Shown: positions 8,345 to 15,327, counted from the stretch's first letter. The stretch: 20,996 nucleotides of DNA from an uncultured Eubacteriales bacterium (GCA_900548115.1 URJL01000037.1:1-20996), one strand, 5' to 3'. Translations and numbers: made by a program. Notes: generated by a model not told the origin, from the letters alone.

Positions 8345-8603
8345 CCAAAAGCCCGACCGAGCGCGCTTTTTCGAGAAAAGCGTGTACATCTTTCTTGGCA
8401 ACATCTTCGCTTATGTCATACTTTTCGAGCATGGCGGCAACGAGCGACGGCTCATCGGTTCCTTTTTCGAGAAGATCCCAAAGAAAAGAGCCGCTTCCGT
8501 TCAGCGAGATCATCGCCTTGAATTCGGCTGCCTTTTCTCCGACCGCGACGACAATTTCGGTGCCGCCCACTTTTCGCTTCATAAAACCTTCTTTGATTTT
8601 CAT
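8334..8603 (-). CDS. PqqD-like protein (RiPP recognition element fold)
   Basis: This 89-residue protein has the PqqD pattern: a short beta hairpin (KRKVGGTEIVVAVGE), then LNGSGSFLWDLLEKGTDEPSLVAAMLEKYDIS, which is the conserved LN..G..iW.lL....t...l...l...y pattern, and a final helix with DVHAFLEKARSVGLLDE. In known systems such domains bind the leader of a precursor peptide and present it to a modifying enzyme. No radical SAM, YcaO or cyclase gene is in this window, so the client is unknown. Similar PqqD proteins paired with HprK-like kinases (the HPr-rel type of system) occur near polysaccharide genes, which fits this location. AAGGAG eight nt before the ATG supports the start. The gene is 5 bp after the kinase gene and overlaps the peptidase gene. 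Confidence 0.85.
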   Translation of the reverse strand: MKIKEGFMKRKVGGTEIVVAVGEKAAEFKAMISLNGSGSFLWDLLEKGTDEPSLVAAMLEKYDISEDVAKKDVHAFLEKARSVGLLDEA

Positions 8604-8608
8604 AATTC

Positions 8609-9328
8609 TTACTCCTTATTTTTCATGCCGTTATACGAAGTCAAAACGGCGTCCTCACTCATATCGCAGTGCAGTTCATACACGGGGACGCTCGAGAACA
8701 GAATATCCAAAAGCGCGAGCGTCTTTTCCATTCCCGCCGCGTCAAACGGACGGAAGGTCTGATTCATGAAGCGCGGAAGCGCCTCCTTTGCCGAAATTCG
8801 GTGAATTTCGTTTTTCTCTCCCCGCTCCAAAATGCAGATTCCACGGGCGGGAACGCAGATGTTGGTGTTGAGATCGGTCTTGCCCGAAAAGGGTGTCCCG
8901 CAGGCAAGAACTTTGCCGTCCCGCACGCAAAGGGCGGGTTTATCGTCGTTTACGTAAACGGCGCGATCGCCGAAATACTTCTTCCAAAGCGTCGTATGCG
9001 TGCTTTTTCCCGTTCCGCACGGGGCGGAAAAAAGATAGGCTTCTCCGTCTACGGCGATGCAGGAGGAATGCAGCATGATCCCGCCGAAAAACGGAAGACG
9101 CCGATAGAATTCGAACCCGTACCAGATATATTCGCAGTCGTCGGGCGAAAGATGCGGGTTCTGCTCCTGTTTCATTTTAAGATATTCCTCGGGCAAAAGA
9201 AGCTTCATTTGCACATGCTCCTGCGCTTCCTTTTCGGAATCGATCCGATATGCCTCGCTTTGACGGGTAAGCGTCGGGTGATGCGGTGTCATTTCCACCG
9301 TCACGCCGGCGATTTTATAGATGCTCAT
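8609..9328 (-). CDS. HprK/PEPCK-like P-loop kinase
   Basis: This 239-residue protein carries a P-loop APCGTGKSTHT (102-112), an acidic VNDDKPAL motif (127-134, D128/D129) and a CGTPFSGKTDLNTN segment (143-156). These are typical of the HprK-related kinases that accompany PqqD proteins; in some lasso-peptide clusters such a kinase phosphorylates the precursor peptide. It lacks the N-terminal domain of true HPr kinase and is probably not the kinase of the HPr encoded at 18.8 kb. The N-terminal 90 residues (with PEEYLKMK, YIWYGFEFYRRLPFFGG) are typical of the clostridial versions. Start chosen at ATG 9328 because GAGGTGA (9331-9337) fits it; a GTG two codons upstream lies inside that site. It follows the vanZ-like gene by 7 bp and precedes pqqD by 5 bp. 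Confidence 0.82.
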   Translation of the reverse strand: MSIYKIAGVTVEMTPHHPTLTRQSEAYRIDSEKEAQEHVQMKLLLPEEYLKMKQEQNPHLSPDDCEYIWYGFEFYRRLPFFGGIMLHSSCIAVDGEAYLFSAPCGTGKSTHTTLWKKYFGDRAVYVNDDKPALCVRDGKVLACGTPFSGKTDLNTNICVPARGICILERGEKNEIHRISAKEALPRFMNQTFRPFDAAGMEKTLALLDILFSSVPVYELHCDMSEDAVLTSYNGMKNKE

Positions 9329-9335
9329 TTTCACC

Positions 9336-9845
9336 TCATGTACTTGTGTTTTTCTGCCTTTTTTGCGCCGACCTTTTTCGGATACGGGATACGATATGCA
9401 AAAGCAAAAGTGCGCAGAGACAACCGAAAACGCCGCCCGATGTGTCGATCAAAACATCGGTGAAGCGCGTTCCGCGGCCGACCGAGAAGCTTTGCAAAAA
9501 CTCATCCAGTCCCCCGACCGCAAAGCCCGCCGCCGAGGACACCGCGGCAATAAAGGAAGCGCGCTCCGCGCCGAGCGAGTGCAGAAAAAGGGCGACCAAA
9601 AAGCACAAAACGGCGTATTCGGTAAAATGTGCCGTCTTGCGGATAATGTGCGTCACGCCGTCAATGTGTGTCTGCGGCGTCGCCTCATACGTTCTTCCTT
9701 CGACATGTTCAAGATAAAAGCGCACGAAAACCGCGCTCTGCTTTCCGGATTTCTCTGCGTTTTTATGCGAATTGGAAAAGATAAAGAAAAGCTGTCCGAA
9801 AATCAAAAGAAGAAGCACCGCACAAAGGATATTTTTTCTTTTCAC
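9336..9845 (-). CDS. VanZ-like integral membrane protein
   Basis: A 169-residue protein with VanZ-family signatures: an N-terminal membrane helix (6-24) ending in FIFSNS, IIRKTAHFTEYAVLCFLVALFL with the conserved K-AHF-EY, and GLDEFLQSFSVGRGTRFTDVLIDTSGGVFG with the conserved DE..Q.f..gR...D....t.G. Four membrane segments are likely, with a basic cytoplasmic tail. The family is named after a teicoplanin-resistance accessory protein, but most members are of unknown function and are common near envelope polysaccharide genes. The start appears to be GTG at 9845, six bp past the BY-kinase stop, with only a poor ribosome site, so coupling to the upstream gene is likely. Confidence 0.85.
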   Translation of the reverse strand: MKRKNILCAVLLLLIFGQLFFIFSNSHKNAEKSGKQSAVFVRFYLEHVEGRTYEATPQTHIDGVTHIIRKTAHFTEYAVLCFLVALFLHSLGAERASFIAAVSSAAGFAVGGLDEFLQSFSVGRGTRFTDVLIDTSGGVFGCLCALLLLHIVSRIRKRSAQKRQKNTST

Positions 9846-9851
9846 GGTCTG

Positions 9852-10607
9852 TCACGCATTTCCGTAACAATAGCGCATTTTCACCGCGCTGTAGGAATTT
9901 TTACTTCCGACAATGACGGCGCCGAGAACATTGAATTTCGCAAATTTGAGTGCCGAAAGTGCTTTGTTCAAATCCTTAAACGGAGTCTTTCGATAACGGC
10001 AGGAAAGCAAAATTCCCGCCGCGACCTCGGAGAGCATAAGGGCGTCCGAAACCACCAAAAGCGGCGGTGTGTCGACGATGATATAATCATAGATTTTTTC
10101 GAGCTGTGCGATCAGATCGGAAAATGCGGCGGAAGCCAAAAGCTCCGAGGGATTGGGCGGAAGCGTTCCGGCAGGGAGAAAATCGAGATTCAGCCCATTT
10201 ACTCCGACGATCGCCTGACCGGCGGGCGCATTCAGCAAAACGTCCGACAGTCCGCATTCGTTGCGGATGCCGAAAATGCGGTGCAGGCGCGGCTTGCGCA
10301 TATCCGCATCGATGATCAGCACTTTGTGCTGAAGCTTGGCAAGTGAAATGGCAAGATTGGCGCTCAGCGTCGATTTGCATTCCGAAGCGTTGGCGCTTGA
10401 TATCACGACGGTTTTTTTGCCGGTATCGGCGGCGGCAAGCGCAAACATCACGTTGGTGCGCAGATGATTGTATGCCTCCACATAGGCAAAATCGGTGTTT
10501 TTATCGAGAATATACGCCGCGCGGTCGGATGCGGAGCGTCGGGTGCTCCTCGCCCCGCCCCACGGTTTATTTGCGGGCGCTTTGCGCGCCGTTTTGTTAT
10601 CCTTCAT
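9852..10607 (-). CDS. CpsD/CapB-type bacterial tyrosine kinase (BY-kinase)
   Basis: A 251-residue soluble kinase that partners the Wzz-like protein to control exopolysaccharide chain length and export. It shows the oligomerisation helix EAYNHLRTN (44-52), Walker A SSANASECKST (70-80), Walker A' LIIDADMRKP (97-106, D100/D102), Walker B YIIVDTPP (174-181, D179) and a short C-terminal tyrosine cluster (Y239, Y246, Y248). The Walker A motif has Cys where the invariant Gly before Lys normally stands (SECKST instead of SEGKST), one base change from Gly; activity may be altered. No cognate phosphatase gene is nearby. Start at ATG 10607 with AAAGG upstream; the alternative at 10625 is TTG. It overlaps the wzz stop by 11 nt. 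Confidence 0.9.
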   Translation of the reverse strand: MKDNKTARKAPANKPWGGARSTRRSASDRAAYILDKNTDFAYVEAYNHLRTNVMFALAAADTGKKTVVISSANASECKSTLSANLAISLAKLQHKVLIIDADMRKPRLHRIFGIRNECGLSDVLLNAPAGQAIVGVNGLNLDFLPAGTLPPNPSELLASAAFSDLIAQLEKIYDYIIVDTPPLLVVSDALMLSEVAAGILLSCRYRKTPFKDLNKALSALKFAKFNVLGAVIVGSKNSYSAVKMRYCYGNA

Positions 10608-11298
10608 ATTTATCGCCTTTCGCAACAGAGGTCGGGTCCGGTATCACGCCCAAAAGCGGAAGATCGGTCTTTTTCGAAAAATCATCCTCATCGGTAACGC
10701 GGTTATATACGATCTGGAAAAGAAGCAGAACCGCAACGCTTAAGATTGCGCCCAAAACAAAGCCGACAAGACTTGTGCGTACGACATTCGGCGTGTTTAC
10801 CGAATCGATCTCGTCGCCGAAGCGCTTGATCTCCGCCGAACCGTATGCACGGCTGACCGTCGGAATAAGAAAGCTTTCGACGGCTTCGGAAACGATGCGA
10901 GTCTTGTCGATGTCGCCCGTTGTGACCGAAATGCGAATCGACTCGGTCTGGTCGACGATATCGACGCTGACGCACGAACGGAGCGCCTGATAGCTTATAT
11001 CCATTTCTTTTTCCGCCGACAGATAATCCGCCAGCTGCTGCATCATCTCGCTCATGCGGATCATGCCGCAATAGGTTTCGGCAAGCGAGCGGGAAACGGT
11101 AATATCGCTCATGGACGCCGACTGATCGGCGGCATAAACATTGTTTACGATGACGTACACCTTGGAATTCTTATAGGAAGGCCGCTGAAAAAACGACGCA
11201 TAGCTGTAGAAAAGAACGGCGAATACGACGGCAAAAACGACGATGAACTTCCATCGTTTTGCGACCGCGCCGATGTCCAAACTGATATAATCCTCCAT
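10597..11298 (-). CDS. Wzz/CapA-type polysaccharide co-polymerase (chain-length determinant)
   Basis: A 233-residue membrane protein with two helices (about 17-37 and 167-187) enclosing an extracellular loop of about 130 residues. After the second helix comes the typical short tail VTDEDDFSKKTDLPLLGVIPD that contacts the BY-kinase. This split Wzz plus separate kinase arrangement is the Firmicutes form of the CpsC/CpsD pair. It should set chain length of an exported glycan, with the polymerase (Wzy) perhaps being the gene at the right edge. AAGGAGG (11303-11309) fixes the ATG at 11298; longer forms start inside the promoter. It is the first gene of the 7.4-kb operon, about 30 nt downstream of the predicted transcription start. 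Confidence 0.9.
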   Translation of the reverse strand: MEDYISLDIGAVAKRWKFIVVFAVVFAVLFYSYASFFQRPSYKNSKVYVIVNNVYAADQSASMSDITVSRSLAETYCGMIRMSEMMQQLADYLSAEKEMDISYQALRSCVSVDIVDQTESIRISVTTGDIDKTRIVSEAVESFLIPTVSRAYGSAEIKRFGDEIDSVNTPNVVRTSLVGFVLGAILSVAVLLLFQIVYNRVTDEDDFSKKTDLPLLGVIPDPTSVAKGDKYEG

Positions 11299-11302
11299 AG
11301 TT

Positions 11303-11309
11303 CCTCCTT
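11303..11309 (-). promoter_or_regulatory. Shine-Dalgarno site deciding the wzz-like start
   Basis: AAGGAGG followed by AACT and the ATG at 11298. This is a perfect site and excludes upstream start codons that would lie in the promoter. Confidence 0.9.
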
Positions 11310-11335
11310 CTGTTACCGCAAGGGGTATCGAATAT

Positions 11336-11364
11336 ATTTTACAATTATTATGGGAAAAAGTCAA
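11336..11364 (-). promoter_or_regulatory. sigma-A promoter of the 7.4-kb wzz-to-beta-helix operon
   Basis: On the minus strand TTGACT (11359-11364), a 17-bp spacer and TAAAAT (11336-11341). It lies about 40 bp ahead of the first ATG and is the only convincing promoter found between here and the terminator near 3.9 kb. Confidence 0.85.
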
Positions 11365-11447
11365 GGAGTATTTAGGTATTTTTATCAAACGTCTTTTGCT
11401 TTTTTCCTCTTTTTCTCGTTTTTCGACTCATTGAAGGAGCGACGCGC

Positions 11448-11477
11448 AAAAAAAGGAAACGCCGTGAAAGCGTTTCC
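11448..11477 (-). terminator. terminator of the ADP-ribosylglycohydrolase gene
   Basis: Minus strand GGAAACGC / GCGTTTCC stem (8 bp, loop of 7) followed directly by seven T. It starts 26 bp past the stop codon and insulates the next operon, whose promoter lies about 85 bp further on. Confidence 0.92.
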
Positions 11478-11502
11478 CTCTTGCTGTCATTGGATCGACC
11501 GA

Positions 11503-12948
11503 TCAGCCGATCAGGATGATCGGAATAAGATGCGCGGTGGGACGTCCGGGCGACGTGACCTCAACGGCGGCGCGATTGACCGCCTCGACTTTTTCGCCCG
11601 CCGTGACCGTCACCTCCAAGGCGTAACCCTCTCCGGTCTCCTGGAAGCTTGCCCGCGGCAGATGCATGTCGTGCCGATACGAAGCCGTCCAGCCCTCGGG
11701 CAGATAAAGACGGATATGCAAATGGCGCTGATCGGGCAATTTGTTAAAGAAGCGGACGCGAAAACGGAGACTGCCGTTCGGCTCGATAACGGGTTTGTCG
11801 TAAAACTCGACCATTGAACGCAGAATTACACATTCGGGACCGTCATAGGAATAAGGAAGACGATCAAACAAAGTCTTTTCGATACCCGCCAGCACCTTCT
11901 GATCGTTCCCGTCCGAAAAGTCCGAATGTTCCTCGGTAAATTCGACGCGAATCCCGTTGGCGCGGCACATAACGGGGATCATATTGATAACGCGGTCGGT
12001 AAGCTCGGTGCAGGTTTTGGGAAGATCGCCCGAAATGGCAGTGCGGTCGATCGCAACAGTCGTGATCGAATCGCCGAGATAGGAAGCCCAATCCTGCGGA
12101 ATTCCGCTTCTTCCGTACAAAATTCCGAGAAAAGCGCCGACCGTTGCGCCGGTGCAGTCGGTGTCGTCGCCGCAGTTGATGGCATAGATCATCGACTTTT
12201 TGAAATCGCCCTCGCCGTAGATAAGACCCAAAACCGTAAAGGCGATATTGGCGGGCGCCTGGAACCAGCCGAGATCGCGGGAATCCTCTACCAAAAGCTC
12301 ACGCGTCGTGCGGTAGTCGACCCCTTCGTCATAGGATTTCAGCACCAGTCTTACACTGCGCGCCACACGGCAGGTCTCGGGAATACGGGTAAGTCCGAAT
12401 TCGATGATCTTTCGAATGTCCTTTTCGACAAAGGCATAGCTTTCGATCGTCGCGGTAAAGACCTCGCCGTAGGTGCCTTCGGAAAGTCCGTGATCGACCG
12501 ACGCGTCGGCAAAGGCATACTTTGCGGCGACATTCGGAAGTCCCGGCGCCATGGTCGCCCAAATTTCCGAGCGGATCCACGCTCCGTTGGAATTTTTCCA
12601 GTCATCGTTTTCAAATTCACCCGAAAGCGGCGGCAAAAGTCCGTTTTTCAGATTGCATTTTCCCACGCCGTATTCGTTCCAGTGCGCGGGAATGTAGCTG
12701 ACCCAGTATTCCGCAAGCATGGCGGAATTCAGATGTTCAAGCCCTTCCTTTTCGGCGGCAAGAAGCCAGATGAGCTGAAGGTCCAGATCGTCGTTCGGCA
12801 AAACCTCTCCGGGCTTTGTTACAAACCCCGTGATATCCTGCATTTCCTGTCTTGCCTCATACGGAGTTCCCATCGTACCGCCGATATTTTTTCCGAGCCA
12901 GCAGCCGTGAATTTTATCGCGCAGCTCCGCACGGTTCAGTTTTAACAT
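11503..12948 (-). CDS. ADP-ribosylglycohydrolase family protein
   Basis: This 481-residue protein has the ADP-ribosylglycohydrolase (DraG-like) fold in residues about 8-330. GCWLGKNIGG lies near the N-terminus (15-24), a first metal-binding motif NDDLD (52-56, a variant of the usual TDDT), and the classical second motif GDDTDCTGATVGAFLG (260-275). Family members remove ADP-ribose from proteins or small molecules using two Mg ions; the substrate here is unknown. A further C-terminal domain of about 140 residues (340-481), rich in beta strands and ending VTSPGRPTAHLIPIILIG, is not part of the minimal fold. There is no signal peptide. AGGAGG eight nt before the ATG supports the start. The gene stands alone with its own promoter and terminator. 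No toxin-like ADP-ribosyltransferase is nearby. Confidence 0.88.
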   Translation of the reverse strand: MLKLNRAELRDKIHGCWLGKNIGGTMGTPYEARQEMQDITGFVTKPGEVLPNDDLDLQLIWLLAAEKEGLEHLNSAMLAEYWVSYIPAHWNEYGVGKCNLKNGLLPPLSGEFENDDWKNSNGAWIRSEIWATMAPGLPNVAAKYAFADASVDHGLSEGTYGEVFTATIESYAFVEKDIRKIIEFGLTRIPETCRVARSVRLVLKSYDEGVDYRTTRELLVEDSRDLGWFQAPANIAFTVLGLIYGEGDFKKSMIYAINCGDDTDCTGATVGAFLGILYGRSGIPQDWASYLGDSITTVAIDRTAISGDLPKTCTELTDRVINMIPVMCRANGIRVEFTEEHSDFSDGNDQKVLAGIEKTLFDRLPYSYDGPECVILRSMVEFYDKPVIEPNGSLRFRVRFFNKLPDQRHLHIRLYLPEGWTASYRHDMHLPRASFQETGEGYALEVTVTAGEKVEAVNRAAVEVTSPGRPTAHLIPIILIG

Positions 12949-12984
12949 AGCGAAAACCTCCTGTGTTTTGCGTTTTTTTCTTTG

Positions 12985-13013
12985 ATTATAGCAAGAGGCG
13001 GCGCGTTTTTCAA
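12985..13013 (-). promoter_or_regulatory. sigma-A promoter of the ADP-ribosylglycohydrolase gene
   Basis: On the minus strand TTGAAA (13008-13013), a 17-bp spacer ending in TGC (extended -10), and perfect TATAAT (12985-12990). The leader is about 30 nt long. Confidence 0.9.
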
Positions 13014-13081
13014 TATTGCTTTTTTACTTCTTCGTTGTCAAAAACAAATACACCGCGCTTTTCGCGCAGTGTGTTATAATG

Positions 13082-13122
13082 AAAATTTAAAAGAAAAAGA
13101 GAGAGCCTTCGCTCTCTCTTTT
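13082..13122 (-). terminator. terminator of the pgk-tpiA unit
   Basis: A 12-bp perfect stem with CTTC loop (13095-13106 with 13111-13122; core GAGAGAGC/GCTCTCTC), followed on the minus strand by TTTTTCTTTT. It lies 17 bp past the tpiA stop. The A/T flanks on both sides could also allow it to work on the other strand. Confidence 0.9.
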
Positions 13123-13138
13123 ACACGTTTTTGTTTTT

Positions 13139-13906
13139 TTACTGAGCCGCGTCGATGATGACACCGAAATCGGGAGCCTTCAGCGAAGCTCCGCCGATGA
13201 GTCCGCCGTCGACGTTTGCCATCGAGAGAAGCTCTGCCGCGTTCTTCGCGTTCATCGATCCGCCGTACTGAATGGTCGTTGCGTCGGCAACGTCTTTTCC
13301 GAAAATGCCGGCTACGGTCTCACGGACAAGTCCGCAAGCTTCGTCTGCCTGTTCGGCGGTTGCGGTCTTGCCGGTTCCGATCGCCCAAACCGGCTCGTAT
13401 GCGATAATGACCTTCTTCATCTGCTCTGCGGTAAGACCCTTAAGCGCCTTCTTGGTCTGCATGGAAAGGATCTCGGCGGTAATGCCGTCCTCTCTCTGGG
13501 CAAGAAGCTCGCCGATGCAAAGGATAACGGTAAGACCTGCCTCGAGAGCCGCCTTAACGCGGAGGTTTACGGTCTCGTCGGTCTCGCCGAAATACTGACG
13601 GCGTTCGCTGTGACCGATGATAACATAGTGTACACCGAGGTCGAGAAGCATATCGGCGGAAATTTCGCCGGTGAAAGCGCCGCTCTTTTCAAAATGTACG
13701 TTCTGTGCGCCGACCTTGATGTCGGTACCCTTGGTTGCTTCCACTGCGGCGGGAAGATCAACGAAAGGAACGCAGATGATAATATCGCAGTTCTTCTTGT
13801 TTTCGGCAACGCCCTTGAGCTCTTCGATCAGCTTTACGGCTTCGGCAGGAGTCTTGTTCATCTTCCAGTTGCCGGCAATAACGGTTTTTCTGAGTTCACG
13901 ATTCAT
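13139..13906 (-). CDS. tpiA: triosephosphate isomerase
   Basis: This 255-residue enzyme interconverts dihydroxyacetone phosphate and glyceraldehyde 3-phosphate in glycolysis. All catalytic residues are visible: GNWKMN with K15, IIGHSERR with H99, the YEPVWAIGTGK loop with E171, and the phosphate-binding IQYGGSM and GGLIGGASL segments. Length is normal. AAAGGAGA seven nt before the ATG supports the start. It lies 74 bp downstream of pgk and no strong promoter is seen in that gap, so the two are probably cotranscribed. Confidence 0.98.
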   Translation of the reverse strand: MNRELRKTVIAGNWKMNKTPAEAVKLIEELKGVAENKKNCDIIICVPFVDLPAAVEATKGTDIKVGAQNVHFEKSGAFTGEISADMLLDLGVHYVIIGHSERRQYFGETDETVNLRVKAALEAGLTVILCIGELLAQREDGITAEILSMQTKKALKGLTAEQMKKVIIAYEPVWAIGTGKTATAEQADEACGLVRETVAGIFGKDVADATTIQYGGSMNAKNAAELLSMANVDGGLIGGASLKAPDFGVIIDAAQ

Positions 13907-13946
13907 GACGGATTCTCCTTTGAAAAATTATAAAAAACAGTTTTCA

Positions 13947-13968
13947 GCGGGCGAAAAAGTCCGCCCGC
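13947..13968 (-). other. intergenic hairpin between pgk and tpiA
   Basis: GCGGGCG / CGCCCGC (7 bp, 8-nt loop) lies 12 bp past the pgk stop codon. On the minus strand it is followed by TGAAAAC and not by a T-run, so it is unlikely to be an efficient terminator. It may be a stability or processing element in the pgk-tpiA transcript (inference). Confidence 0.5.
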
Positions 13969-13980
13969 CGCAAAAATATC

Positions 13981-15285
13981 TTACTTGTTGTTCAGGCATG
14001 CGATGCCGGGAAGTTCCTTGCCTTCAAGGAATTCGAGCGAAGCTCCGCCGCCGGTGGAAATGTGGGTCATCTTGGAAGCAAAGCCGAGCTTTTCGACCGC
14101 TGCCGCCGAGTCGCCGCCGCCGATGATCGATACGGCGCCGCTGTCGGCTACCGCCGTTGCAACGGCAACAGTACCTGCCGCGAAGTTCTTCCATTCGGAA
14201 ACACCCATCGGTCCGTTCCAAACAACGGTACCCGCACCCTTAATGGTCTTGGCAAAAAGCTCCTGCGTCTTGGAACCGATATCGAGACCCATCCAGCCGT
14301 CCGGAATGGAATCGGAATAGATCTCCATGAACGTGGTGTTCTCGTCGTATTCGCGACCGATCACGTTGTCGACCGGGATAACGAAGTTTACGCCCTTGGC
14401 GCGTGCTTTATCCATCATTTCCTTGGCAAGATCGAGCTTGTCCTCTTCGCAGATGGACGTGCCGACGTTGTTGCCGAGAGCGCGGAAGAAGGTATACGCC
14501 ATACCGCCGCCGATGATGAGGGTGTCAACCTTATCGATGAGGTTGTTGATAACACCGATCTTGTCGGAAACCTTGGCGCCGCCGAGAATAGCAACGAAAG
14601 GACGCTTGGGATCGGCAAGAGCGCCGCCCATAACGGTGATTTCCTTCTGAATCAGATAGCCGCAGACTGCGGTGTCGACAAATTCGGTAACGCCGGCGGT
14701 CGAGCAGTGAGCACGGTGAGCCGAACCGAATGCGTCGTTTACATAAATATCGCAAAGAGAAGCGAATTCCTTGGAGAGCGAAGGATCGTTCTTGGTCTCT
14801 CTCTCATCGAAACGAACGTTTTCGAGAAGAACGGCTTTGCCGTTTTCGAGAGCAGCAATCTTTGCCTTGGCATCGTCGCCGATGATGTCGGAAGCGAAGG
14901 TTACTTTGCCGTCAAGATACTTGTTCAGACGGTCGGCAACGGGCTTTAAGGTGAACTTCTTGATATCGTCTTCCTTTGCCTTCTTGAGAAGTTCTGCCTT
15001 GGCAGCGGCTCTTTCCGCTTCGGGAAGGGCTTCTACCTTTGCCTTTTCCTTCTTGTTCAGACCGAAGCCCTCGGTGAAAATGCCGTGGGGCTTGCCCATA
15101 TGCGAGCAAAGAATCACCTTTGCACCTTTTTCGAGAAGATACTTGATGGTGGGAAGAGCTTCGACGATTCTCTTGTCGCTTGTAATTTCGCCGTCTTTAA
15201 GCGGTACGTTAAAGTCACAGCGAACCAGTACCTTCTTACCGGAAACGTCTACATCTTCAATGGTTTTCTTATTGGGAGTAAACAT
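13981..15285 (-). CDS. pgk: phosphoglycerate kinase, with a charged insertion
   Basis: This 434-residue enzyme makes ATP and 3-phosphoglycerate from 1,3-bisphosphoglycerate and ADP. Family blocks seen are VRCDFNVPL (21-29), SHMGKPHG (61-68), LLENVRFDE (about 153-161), YVNDAFGSAHRAH, GGAKVSDKIGVINNL, the WNGPMGVSEW loop and the C-terminal GGGDSAAAVEKLG nucleotide site. Residues about 69-111 form an extra segment rich in Lys, Glu and Ala that most Pgk proteins (about 395 residues) lack. The start is ATG 15285, set by a perfect GAGGTGATC site; a longer form would use TTG inside that site. It has its own promoter and precedes tpiA. No gap gene is adjacent. Confidence 0.98.
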   Translation of the reverse strand: MFTPNKKTIEDVDVSGKKVLVRCDFNVPLKDGEITSDKRIVEALPTIKYLLEKGAKVILCSHMGKPHGIFTEGFGLNKKEKAKVEALPEAERAAAKAELLKKAKEDDIKKFTLKPVADRLNKYLDGKVTFASDIIGDDAKAKIAALENGKAVLLENVRFDERETKNDPSLSKEFASLCDIYVNDAFGSAHRAHCSTAGVTEFVDTAVCGYLIQKEITVMGGALADPKRPFVAILGGAKVSDKIGVINNLIDKVDTLIIGGGMAYTFFRALGNNVGTSICEEDKLDLAKEMMDKARAKGVNFVIPVDNVIGREYDENTTFMEIYSDSIPDGWMGLDIGSKTQELFAKTIKGAGTVVWNGPMGVSEWKNFAAGTVAVATAVADSGAVSIIGGGDSAAAVEKLGFASKMTHISTGGGASLEFLEGKELPGIACLNNK

Positions 15286-15288
15286 ACG

Positions 15289-15297
15289 GATCACCTC
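15289..15297 (-). promoter_or_regulatory. Shine-Dalgarno site deciding the pgk start
   Basis: GAGGTGATC on the minus strand is fully complementary to the 16S 3' end sequence and lies 3 nt before the ATG at 15285. Confidence 0.88.
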
Positions 15298-15327
15298 ATT
15301 CAAAATAATTTTTTCACAAACATCATG

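Noticed and set aside
8345..8404. Longer N-terminus for the S26 peptidase starting at 8404
   Set aside because: It lies entirely inside pqqD in another frame, has no ribosome site, and adds residues without family similarity.
6455..8521. Long plus-strand open frame (688 codons) opposite the second beta-helix, peptidase and PqqD genes
   Set aside because: It crosses three well-supported minus-strand genes and encodes no known family; it is an antisense shadow caused by codon bias.
9329..9334. GTG start two codons upstream for the HprK-like kinase
   Set aside because: The GTG is part of the GAGGTGA ribosome site that serves the ATG at 9328.
13052..13074. Hairpin with GCGC stem and GAAAA loop downstream of tpiA on the minus strand
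   Set aside because: It can pair 9 bp but is followed by ATTTGTTTTT, not a clean T-run, and a better terminator lies just ahead of it. It might be a backup terminator, but not enough to list.
13075..13080. Plus-strand TATAAT with TG in front
   Set aside because: No -35 match at a proper distance and no plus-strand gene downstream; probably chance in AT-rich intergenic DNA.
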